Assembly (NCBI GenBank): GCA_945938205.1
Contig: CAMEUL010000013.1
Location: forward strand, 1-12,568
Direction: 5' to 3'
Length of the DNA stretch: 12,568 bases
Origin: an uncultured Traorella sp.
GTDB lineage: Bacteria; Bacillota_I; Bacilli_A; Erysipelotrichales; Erysipelotrichaceae
Below the pieces are notes generated by a model, which saw nothing but the letters and a program-made list of their open reading frames with translations, did not search any database and had not been told where the DNA came from. Position 1 is the stretch's first letter. Each line of letters starts with the position of its first letter. The position numbers and the translations under genes were made by a program. Shown here piece after piece: positions 1 through 5,673 of the stretch.

Positions 1-1
1 T

Positions 2-256
2 GATGAACATATTGGACTTGATTATTTAAAAGTCGTCCATTTAAATGATTCAAAAAATTTCTGCGGATCGCATAAAGATCGGCATGAAAATATTGGTCAC
101 GGAAAAATAGGATTTGAAAATCTTTTGAAAATTGCTCATCATCCAAAACTTCAAAATATTCTTTTCATCCTTGAAACTCCTTATATTGAAAAAATGCCTC
201 CATATAAAGATGAAATCGAAATGATTCGATCAAATGAATTTATAAAACTAAAATGA
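2..256 (+). CDS. nfo: Endonuclease IV (AP endonuclease), 3' end only
   Basis: This is the last 84 codons of a gene that begins before the window. Endonuclease IV is a tri-zinc TIM-barrel enzyme that cuts DNA 5' of abasic sites in base excision repair. The visible part carries the family's C-terminal signatures: VVHLNDSKN, then GSHKDRHENIGHGKIGF, then ILETPYIEK and a final KDEIEMIR helix. The Asp-x-His pair within HKDRHENIG and the Glu of LETP are metal-ligand positions in known family members. The frame is open from base 2 to the TGA at 254-256. The gene is convergent with ispG, and its stop codon lies inside a shared hairpin. The assignment to the family is strong; nothing can be said about the missing 5' portion. 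Confidence 0.95.
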   Translation, partial: DEHIGLDYLKVVHLNDSKNFCGSHKDRHENIGHGKIGFENLLKIAHHPKLQNILFILETPYIEKMPPYKDEIEMIRSNEFIKLK

Positions 257-278
257 CTCCTACTTGTGGGAGTCATTT
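251..278. terminator. Bidirectional terminator hairpin between nfo and ispG
   Basis: A perfect 10-bp inverted repeat (aaatgactcc at 251-260, ggagtcattt at 269-278) closes an 8-nt loop. On the plus strand it is followed by gtcatttt, and on the minus strand by ttttagtttta, so it could end transcription from both sides. The nfo stop (254-256) and the ispG stop (260-262) both lie within the hairpin, so the arrangement is extremely compact. The function is inferred from structure and convergent gene ends. Confidence 0.75.
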
Positions 279-1330
279 GTCATTTTGAGAATTTCTTCTT
301 TGAGACGTTCTACCATTTTTTCTGTTGGCAGTTTTTCAATTATTTGTCCTTTTTTGATGAGCAATCCTTCATCTTTACCACCGGCAATAGCGATATCCGC
401 ATGTTTTGCCTCTCCAGGGCCATTAACAGCACATCCCATGATGGCAACGTTAATATCAGCGTTAATTTTCATTAAGAAAGGTTCTATTTCTTTTATAACA
501 CTTTCAATGTCATAACTGGTTCTGCCACACATAGGACAGGCTATTAGATTAGGGACATGATCAATCAGATGTAAGCATTTCAACAGCTGTTTTGCAATTA
601 CTATTTCCTGAACAGGATCACCATTTACACTAATTCGAATGGTATCACCAATTCCTTCGTGAAGCAATACGGATAAGGCTGCACTAGACTTAATGGAACT
701 TGTAAAAACAGTACCTGCTTCTGTTACACCAAGATGAAGTGGATAATTGAATGTTTTGCTTGCCAACTCATAGGCTTCAATACAAAGATTGACATCACTG
801 GATTTGAAAGAAAGAACAATATCATGGAAATCAAGATCTTCCAGTATTTTCACATGACGTTTAGCACTTTCTATCATCCCTTCAGCAGTTGGTTTCCCAT
901 ATTTTTCATGGATATCTTTTTCTAGTGAACCGGAGTTAATGCCTATACGAATTGGAACATGATGTTCTTTACAGGCTTTTACCACTTTTTCAACATTTTC
1001 TTTTGACCCAATATTTCCTGGATTCAAACGAATCTTGTCAATACCGTTTTCTATTGCCAATAATGCGATGCGGTAATCAAAATGAATATCGGCAACTAAA
1101 GGAATGTGTACCTTTTTTTTGATTTCAGAAATAGCTTTTGCGTCTTTTTCATCAACGACTGCCAGACGTACGATTTGGCATCCGGCTTCTTCTAACTGTA
1201 TAATCTGATGAACGGTTGCATCAACATCTTTAGTTTTGGTATTGCACATGGATTGGATAACAACTTGCTTTTGATGTCCTATCTGAAGTCCTGAAACATA
1301 TATAGGACGAGTTTCTGTACGGTATGTCAT
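260..1330 (-). CDS. ispG: 4-hydroxy-3-methylbut-2-enyl diphosphate synthase (flavodoxin/ferredoxin type)
   Basis: IspG (GcpE) converts methylerythritol cyclodiphosphate to HMBPP, the penultimate step of the MEP isoprenoid pathway, using a [4Fe-4S] cluster. The 356-residue length matches the two-domain bacterial form: an N-terminal TIM barrel (about residues 5-255) and a C-terminal cluster domain. The cluster ligands are all visible: C265 and C268 in ACPMCGR, C300 in MGCAVNGPGE, and E307. Barrel motifs include QSMCNTKTKDV, VADIHFDYRIAL and KIRLNPGNIG. The start ATG (1328-1330) is preceded by an AGAGGTGA ribosome binding site. The gene stands alone on the minus strand, divergent from the PBP gene. 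It implies that this organism makes isoprenoids by the MEP route and not the mevalonate route. Nothing is missing. Confidence 0.97.
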   Translation of the reverse strand: MTYRTETRPIYVSGLQIGHQKQVVIQSMCNTKTKDVDATVHQIIQLEEAGCQIVRLAVVDEKDAKAISEIKKKVHIPLVADIHFDYRIALLAIENGIDKIRLNPGNIGSKENVEKVVKACKEHHVPIRIGINSGSLEKDIHEKYGKPTAEGMIESAKRHVKILEDLDFHDIVLSFKSSDVNLCIEAYELASKTFNYPLHLGVTEAGTVFTSSIKSSAALSVLLHEGIGDTIRISVNGDPVQEIVIAKQLLKCLHLIDHVPNLIACPMCGRTSYDIESVIKEIEPFLMKINADINVAIMGCAVNGPGEAKHADIAIAGGKDEGLLIKKGQIIEKLPTEKMVERLKEEILKMTNDSHK

Positions 1331-1349
1331 GAAATCACCTCTTACTATT

Positions 1350-1377
1350 AGAATATCACATAATTTTATAGATGCAA
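1350..1377 (-). promoter_or_regulatory. Probable sigma-A promoter for ispG
   Basis: On the minus strand TTGCAT (1372-1377) is separated by 16 nt from TATTCT (1350-1355). The -10 is preceded by TGA, which gives an extended -10. This places transcription start about 10-15 nt upstream of the ribosome binding site of ispG. The elements are seen directly; promoter activity is inferred. Confidence 0.6.
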
Positions 1378-1394
1378 GAAGAAGTAGAATAGGT

Positions 1395-1400
1395 TATAAT
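1395..1400 (+). promoter_or_regulatory. Consensus -10 box directly before the PBP start (possible leaderless transcript)
   Basis: A perfect TATAAT lies only 6 nt before the ATG at 1407, and no Shine-Dalgarno sequence lies between them. A start site at the normal distance from this box would fall on or next to the A of the ATG. No good -35 hexamer is visible at 16-18 nt upstream (the stretch there is used by the opposing ispG promoter), so the box could also be chance in AT-rich DNA. Confidence 0.45.
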
Positions 1401-1406
1401 TAAAAC

Positions 1407-3518
1407 ATGTTAAGAAATCCATTTAAAGAATTAGATGCCAACATCCGTAAAAGAAGTTCTGATTTATTGAAAACAGGCTTTAATGTACAAAAAATTGTAA
1501 ATTCTCGTGCTAGAATTCTGATAACGGGAGTTTTTGTATGTTTTCTTGTAATTGCAGGTAGACTTGTTTATATTCAACTGATTGCTCACGAAGATTATCA
1601 AATCAAACTTGAAAACTTCACAAAAAAGAATATTACACAAACGACTCCTCGTGGTGTTATGACTGATCGAAATGGAAATATACTGGTGGATAATCAGTCT
1701 GTCGTCAATATTACATATTATCCGGAAAAGGATCTTTCAAGATATAGTGAAAAAAAATGGAAGCTCGCGAATAAATTTGCCAATCAATTTGATGTTCAAG
1801 CCGCCTCTATCAGTAAGCGCGACTGGAAAGACTATTATCTTGTCGTTGCTGATGATGCAGGACTATCCTTATTAAGTGATGAAGAGCAAGAACAATATTT
1901 AAAGGGTGTCTTGAAAGAATCTGAAGCATATGCCGTTAAAATCAGTAGAATAACAGAGGATATGATTCAAGAGTTAAGAAGTCAAGCTTTAAGTATAGAA
2001 GATCAAGAAAGAGGAAGACTTTCAAATGAAGAAAAATATGTTGCGTGGCCAGTGATGTTTAAAATGGAACAGGCAACACAACTGAGCAGAGCTGTTATCA
2101 TTGAAGATGCTGATGAAAACGAAATTGCATATTTGATTGAACATAATGAAGAATTTGTTGGATTTGATATTACGATTCAAACGAAAAGGGTTTATCCATA
2201 TGGTTCAGTCCTTCGTGATGTTTTTGGAAGTGTATCCATAAATGGACTCACAGAGGAAGAAAAGGATTACTATCTTTCATTAGGATATTCATTGAATGAT
2301 AATGTGGGTATCAGCGGTTTAGAAAAACAGTATGAACAGTATTTAAGCGGAACACGCACCATAAAAGAAATCTCATATGATGAATATACTGGTTCGCCTA
2401 TTTTCACCACCATTCAAGAAGGAAAAAAAGGCTACGATATGCAGTTGACAATTGACAGTGATCTTCAGCAGAAAGCCGACGCTATTCTTCAGAAAACTCT
2501 TACCGAGTCTCAAAACAATCCTTACCGTCAGGACTTCAAAGAAGTATTCTTTGCCATGATGGATCCAAATACAGGAGAAATTCTGACAATGAGTGGTCAA
2601 CGTTTGAACGATGACGGCAGTTTTACTCCATATGCCAGTGGAAATTATCTTTCTGCTTTTTTACCTGGTTCCACAGCCAAGTTAAGTACGCTTTATATGG
2701 GACTGAATGAGGGAGTCGTAAAGCCTGGAGAGATTATTCTGGATGCTCCAATGTATTTTAAAGGTGGACTTGTGAAGCAGAGTTATACCAATAAAGGCTT
2801 AATTGATGATGTTGAAGCCATTCGTCAGTCTTCAAACGTTTATATGTTTCATATTGCGATTCGTTTGGGAGAAGGCTATTATACTCCTTATGGTGCTTTG
2901 TATCTCCCAGATGTTGACAATGCTTACGAAACTTATCGAAAGTATTTTACAATGTTTGGTCTTGGTACACGTACTTATGTGGATGTACCTTATGAAGAAA
3001 CAGGTTATGCAGGAACGGAAGATAATGAAGGACACTTGCTGGACTATTCTATAGGACAGTATGAAAGTTACACACCACTGCAACTCCTTCAATATGTATC
3101 AACAGTTAGTACAGGTGTAAAAGTAAAACCACATTTCATGAAACAAATTTATGAAATCAATGATCAAGAAACTATTATTCAGCAATATGGTGTGCAGGTA
3201 TTAGATACACTGAATGGAAATGAAAAGTCTTTAGCTCGTGCTTGTGAAGGAATGCGCCAGTGTGTTAGTTCAGGTTTTTGTGGTTATCAGTTAAATTCAC
3301 TCAATAAAGATATTGCGGCAAAGACAGGAACTGCAGAAGTAGGAATGGCAAGTGAACAATTAACAAACTCTTTGATTGTTGGTTATGCACCGGCAGATAA
3401 TCCTAAAATTGCTTTTGTATGTGTTGCTCCAAATTCTTATCATGGAGTTACTCAAGCAAATATCACACAAGAGATTGCGTATGAAATCCTGAGCGAATAC
3501 TTTAAAACCTATGAATAA
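1407..3518 (+). CDS. Class B penicillin-binding protein (D,D-transpeptidase)
   Basis: This is a monofunctional peptidoglycan transpeptidase of the FtsI/PBP2 type, anchored in the membrane and acting outside the cell to cross-link stem peptides. The N-terminus is cytoplasmic and basic (about residues 1-33). One transmembrane helix follows (about 34-58, ILITGVFVCFLVIAGRLVY). A PBP-dimer type region comes next, with the TPRGVMTDRNGNIL motif, and then the C-terminal transpeptidase domain. All three active-site motifs are present: S422-T-A-K425 (in LPGSTAKLS), S475-S-N477 and K639-T-G641 (in AAKTGTAEVG). At 703 residues it is the usual size for class B. Whether it serves division (PBP2B/FtsI) or elongation (PBP2A/MrdA) cannot be decided here. 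In B. subtilis pbpA lies in the same wider neighbourhood as rpmGA and comG. The first ATG has no ribosome binding site but sits just after a TATAAT; the residues before the TM suit this start. No terminator is seen before rpmG. Confidence 0.95.
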   Translation: MLRNPFKELDANIRKRSSDLLKTGFNVQKIVNSRARILITGVFVCFLVIAGRLVYIQLIAHEDYQIKLENFTKKNITQTTPRGVMTDRNGNILVDNQSVVNITYYPEKDLSRYSEKKWKLANKFANQFDVQAASISKRDWKDYYLVVADDAGLSLLSDEEQEQYLKGVLKESEAYAVKISRITEDMIQELRSQALSIEDQERGRLSNEEKYVAWPVMFKMEQATQLSRAVIIEDADENEIAYLIEHNEEFVGFDITIQTKRVYPYGSVLRDVFGSVSINGLTEEEKDYYLSLGYSLNDNVGISGLEKQYEQYLSGTRTIKEISYDEYTGSPIFTTIQEGKKGYDMQLTIDSDLQQKADAILQKTLTESQNNPYRQDFKEVFFAMMDPNTGEILTMSGQRLNDDGSFTPYASGNYLSAFLPGSTAKLSTLYMGLNEGVVKPGEIILDAPMYFKGGLVKQSYTNKGLIDDVEAIRQSSNVYMFHIAIRLGEGYYTPYGALYLPDVDNAYETYRKYFTMFGLGTRTYVDVPYEETGYAGTEDNEGHLLDYSIGQYESYTPLQLLQYVSTVSTGVKVKPHFMKQIYEINDQETIIQQYGVQVLDTLNGNEKSLARACEGMRQCVSSGFCGYQLNSLNKDIAAKTGTAEVGMASEQLTNSLIVGYAPADNPKIAFVCVAPNSYHGVTQANITQEIAYEILSEYFKTYE

Positions 3519-3542
3519 ATGCTAGCAATTTAAAAAAGACTA

Positions 3543-3551
3543 TGATATAAT
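3543..3551 (+). promoter_or_regulatory. Extended -10 promoter for rpmG
   Basis: TGATATAAT at 3543-3551 is a perfect TATAAT with a TGn extension, located 29 nt upstream of the rpmG ATG. A strong AGGAGGA ribosome binding site follows at 3571-3577. The -35 region (tagcaa at 3523-3528) is weak, which extended -10 promoters tolerate. Confidence 0.65.
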
Positions 3552-3580
3552 TTGGAAGCAAAAATAGATTAGGAGGAAGT

Positions 3581-3730
3581 ATGAGAGATCGTTTAACATT
3601 AAAATGTTCAGTTTGTGGTGAAGAAAACTACATCTCAACAAGAAATAAAAAGAAAAATCCAGATCGTATGACAGTTAACAAACACTGTCCACGTTGCAAC
3701 AAGAAAACTGAACACAAGGAGAAGAAATAA
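3581..3730 (+). CDS. rpmG: Large-subunit ribosomal protein bL33, zinc-binding form
   Basis: A 49-residue basic protein of the 50S ribosomal subunit. It begins MRDRLTLKCSVCGEENY and contains two CxxC pairs (C9/C12 and C36/C39), the zinc-ribbon or 'C+' form of L33. Many bacteria carry a second, cysteine-free paralogue that replaces it under zinc starvation; whether this genome does cannot be seen. The NKKKNPDRMTVNKHCPRC segment is the family signature. The ATG follows an AGGAGGA site with a good spacing. It sits between the PBP gene and the MBL hydrolase, each of which has its own transcription signals. The length and sequence are normal. Confidence 0.96.
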   Translation: MRDRLTLKCSVCGEENYISTRNKKKNPDRMTVNKHCPRCNKKTEHKEKK

Positions 3731-3735
3731 AAAGA

Positions 3736-3753
3736 GCCATTATGGCTTTTTTT
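3736..3753 (+). terminator. Intrinsic terminator after rpmG
   Basis: A short GCCA/TGGC stem (3736-3739 and 3743-3746) with a 3-nt loop, partly extended by A-T pairs, is followed by seven T residues (3747-3753). It starts 5 nt after the rpmG stop. Its last T is the first base of the TATAAT box of the next gene. Confidence 0.65.
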
Positions 3754-3758
3754 ATAAT
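3753..3758 (+). promoter_or_regulatory. Consensus -10 box just before the MBL gene (possible leaderless transcript)
   Basis: TATAAT at 3753-3758 ends 8 nt before the ATG at 3767, so a normally spaced start site would lie at or within a few bases of the start codon. The intervening gtcaggtc holds at most a poor Shine-Dalgarno match placed too close. There is no recognisable -35 (aaaaga region), so confidence is limited. Confidence 0.45.
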
Positions 3759-3766
3759 GTCAGGTC

Positions 3767-4369
3767 ATGAAAACAATCGAAACATTAGTTATGGGTCCTT
3801 TTTTGACGAATACGTATTTGGTGAAAGAAGATGGACATTGTCTGATCATCGATCCTGCTTCCAATCCTAGACGCATCATGGAACATGTCGGAGAATGCAA
3901 AGTGGATGCCATTTTGCTGACACATGGTCATTTTGATCATATTGGTGCAGTAGATACTTTAAAAAAGAAACTTAATTGTGATATATACATTTCTAAAGAA
4001 GATGAAGAAATGATTTATGATGCACAAAAAAATGCTAGCTTCATGGTAAAACCTTTTATTCTTGAAAGCAAAGTACGTCATTATCACAATGAACATACGA
4101 TTCATTCCTTTCATTTTGAAGTGCTGTCTACTCCAGGACATACAAAAGGCAGCGTATGTATTATAATGGATGATTTCATTTTCTGTGGGGATACTGTTTT
4201 TAAGAATGGAGTTGGTCGCTGTGATCTTTATGGCGGAAGCTATTCTCAAATCAAAAACAGCATTGAGAACATTAAAAAATTAGAAAAGGATTACATTTTA
4301 TATCCTGGACATGATGAATCAACAACCTTGTTAAGTGAATTAGAAAATAATCCTTATTTTCAAAATTGA
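3767..4369 (+). CDS. Metallo-beta-lactamase-fold hydrolase (YqgX / glyoxalase II-like)
   Basis: A 200-residue stand-alone MBL-fold protein, cytoplasmic (no signal peptide). The metal-binding set is complete: H53-x-H55-x-D57-H58 in LTHGHFDHIG, H125 in STPGHTKGS, D142 in FCGDTVF and H182 in YPGHDE. This pattern fits the two-metal glyoxalase II/persulfide dioxygenase-like branch. The short length and lack of a C-terminal substrate domain match the YqgX/GloB-like family, whose substrate is uncertain, so no specific reaction is claimed. In B. subtilis yqgX also lies directly upstream of comG, so the linkage is ancient; this does not prove a role in competence. The start at the first ATG gives the typical N-terminus (MKTIETLVMGPFLTNTYLV). 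It lacks a clear ribosome binding site. Confidence 0.92.
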   Translation: MKTIETLVMGPFLTNTYLVKEDGHCLIIDPASNPRRIMEHVGECKVDAILLTHGHFDHIGAVDTLKKKLNCDIYISKEDEEMIYDAQKNASFMVKPFILESKVRHYHNEHTIHSFHFEVLSTPGHTKGSVCIIMDDFIFCGDTVFKNGVGRCDLYGGSYSQIKNSIENIKKLEKDYILYPGHDESTTLLSELENNPYFQN

Positions 4370-4435
4370 AAAAGTGGTAGTAGTAAACTAAAAGTTGAAC
4401 AAACTTTACTAGTTCACTACGTTTCCACTTTTTTT
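4369..4435. terminator. Large three-tier bidirectional terminator hairpin
   Basis: Three nested inverted repeats form one long hairpin: aaaaagtgg (4369-4377) with ccacttttt (4425-4433); gtagtaaact (4380-4389) with agttcactac (4411-4420), one mismatch; and aaagtt (4391-4396) with aacttt (4402-4407), loop gaaca. It ends in a T run on the plus strand and, through the A run at 4369-4373, in a T run on the minus strand. It separates the MBL gene from the convergent zinc-ribbon ORF. It is longer than a plain terminator and might instead be a small palindromic repeat element; genome-wide copies would decide. Confidence 0.7.
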
Positions 4436-4477
4436 CTTTATATTTTCAAGTTGATCAAAATATATTGATATTTCTCC

Positions 4478-4633
4478 TCATTTAGGGCATACAACTGCTT
4501 TTACTTTTCCATGCTTTTTGATGATAATAAATTTTCCATTAGCTAACTTAATAGGTGAAATACCAGTAATATTATCTGTTATAGGAGCAAATTCTTCAAT
4601 CATTGTTTGATTACATCTCATACACTTTTTCAT
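4478..4633 (-). pseudogene. Small zinc-ribbon protein, interrupted by UGA at an expected cysteine
   Basis: This minus-strand ORF encodes 51 residues, beginning MKKCMRCNQTMIEEF and ending KAVVCPK before a TGA (4478-4480). It has a CxxC pair near the start and a final CP-K that should continue as the second knuckle, CPKCGE. Reading past the TGA in the same frame gives GEISIYFDQLENIKK and ends at a TAG (4409-4411), for 74 residues in all. That matches my recollection of small Firmicutes zinc-ribbon proteins ending in a CPKCGE-type knuckle followed by a short hydrophobic-acidic tail. The TGA therefore replaces a TGC/TGT cysteine codon. It has a plausible promoter and a GAAGGT ribosome binding site 4 nt before the ATG. 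The simplest reading is a recent nonsense mutation; a truncated functional protein or recoding (selenocysteine) are less likely. Function is unknown; nucleic-acid binding is only suggested by the fold. Confidence 0.7.
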
Positions 4634-4659
4634 ATATACCTTCAAAAATAACTACTATC

Positions 4660-4687
4660 AATATAGTATTAAAATTTAAGAAAACAA
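4660..4687 (-). promoter_or_regulatory. Probable promoter for the small zinc-ribbon ORF
   Basis: On the minus strand TTGTTT (4682-4687) and TATATT (4660-4665) are 16 nt apart, about 27 nt upstream of the start codon at 4633. The 138 bp between this ORF and comGA (4634-4771) is a divergent regulatory region. Elements are seen directly; activity is inferred and the area is very AT-rich. Confidence 0.45.
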
Positions 4688-4725
4688 TTACATTTTACTT
4701 ATTTGTTTTACTATCATTTATATTT

Positions 4726-4756
4726 TTGTCAATTTTCTAATATTTCAGGATATATA
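4726..4756 (+). promoter_or_regulatory. Candidate promoter region of the comG operon
   Basis: TTGTCA (4726-4731) lies upstream of an AT-rich GATATATA stretch (4749-4756). Spacing is 17 nt to GATATA or 19 nt to TATATA. A start site here would give a very short leader beginning near the AGGAGG site at 4762-4767. I see no match to the streptococcal com-box (TACGAATA) and cannot identify a ComK-type site with confidence, so the real competence control is unresolved. Confidence 0.3.
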
Positions 4757-4771
4757 AGAGTAGGAGGAATT

Positions 4772-5673
4772 ATGGAACAATTACTTTTCAAACTGATCTT
4801 AGAAAGCAAAAAACATCAAGCTACTGATATTCATTTTACAATTAATGATCAGGAAAGTAGTTGTGAATTGAGAAGCATTCGTGGATTTGTGAAATTTGAA
4901 AGTGATAAAATCTCTTCTTTATTTCAGTATTTGAAATACTGTTCAGATATGGATCTTGGGAATCACGTTGTGCCACAATCAGGTACATTTCAAAAAATAT
5001 ATGATGATGAAATACATTATTTTCGTTTTTCATGTATATCCACTATGAAAACACAAACAGATGTGCTCAGGATCTTGAATTGATCTTGTTTACGGGGCCT
5101 ACATCAAGTGGAAAAACAACTACTTTGCATGCGTTGCTTGAAGAAATTGCCAGTCGCAAACAGTTGAAGATAATTACATTGGAGGATCCAATTGAAATCA
5201 TTTCAAAGAATTATCTTCAGCTACAGATTAACGAAAAAATGAACTTTACATATGAGATAGGTATCCAACAGTTGTTACGTCATGATCCAGATGTGATCAT
5301 GATAGGGGAAATACGCGATGAAAAATGCGCACAAATGGTTTACAGAGCAGCTGTAAGTGGACATTTAGTATTTTCTACTTTGCATGCGAAAAGTTCACAA
5401 GAAGCTGTAAAAAGGCTTAACGAGCTAGGATTGGATAATGTTATGTTAAGTGAAACCTTGACCGGTATTGTGAATCAGAGATTGTATCCGGATGCGAAAA
5501 GAAAGGAAAGAGTCTGTATATATGAAATACTTGCGTCAAAAGAACTGCAAGATTATCTCATCCATAGAAAAATGGATGAAAAACATAGAACCATTTTTGA
5601 CGAAATCAAAGAAGCAGTGGAAAGAAAAGAAATTCGGCTTAGCGATGCAAAAGTCGATCTGTTGGATCTCTAA
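4772..5673 (+). pseudogene. comGA: ComGA-type traffic ATPase, split by a frame change with apparent loss of a linker
   Basis: ComGA is the cytoplasmic ATPase that powers assembly of the competence pseudopilus. The first frame (4772-5083, 103 residues, AGGAGG ribosome binding site) encodes the N-terminal domain, beginning MEQLLFKLILESKKHQATDI and ending at the conserved VLRILN. It then stops at TGA. The second frame begins coding recognisably at about 5080: Walker A GPTSSGKTTTL, Asp box ITLEDPIE, Walker B region DPDVIMIGEIRD, and the GHLVFSTLHA His box, ending at 5673. In family members a linker that I estimate at some 25-40 residues separates VLRIL from GLILFTGP; here they are almost adjacent. 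So both a deletion and a frame change are implied. Alternatively, TTG (5080-5082) overlaps the TGA (5081-5083) with AGGA 7 nt upstream, so a 197-residue ATPase core could be made by re-initiation. The downstream pilin genes look intact. Family assignment is sure; functional state is not. Confidence 0.85.
5071..5088 (+). repeat. Direct repeat GATCTTG at the comGA break
   Basis: GATCTTG occurs at 5071-5077 and again at 5082-5088, 11 bp apart, exactly where the comGA reading frame changes. Short direct repeats are common endpoints of replication-slippage deletions, so this may mark the deletion scar. The match is short and could be chance. Confidence 0.4.

Noticed and set aside
734..925. Open frames on the plus strand within ispG
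   Set aside because: They lie antisense to the conserved ispG frame, encode no recognisable motif and have no ribosome binding site.
4441..4477. SECIS element for selenocysteine insertion after the UGA
   Set aside because: Only a weak AT-rich stem is visible and selenocysteine genes cannot be checked in this window; a point mutation is simpler.
4703..4771. Extended comGA start upstream of 4772
   Set aside because: The extra residues come from AT-rich promoter DNA, while the ATG at 4772 has an AGGAGG site at good spacing and the right N-terminus.
4634..4771. com-box or other recognisable competence operator
   Set aside because: I searched by eye for TACGAATA and for paired AT boxes; nothing stands out from the general AT richness.
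5492..5644. Upstream extension of comGB to an earlier ATG
   Set aside because: It would overlap comGA almost fully; the residues are a shifted reading of comGA. The ATG at 5645 gives the normal length and N-terminal motif.
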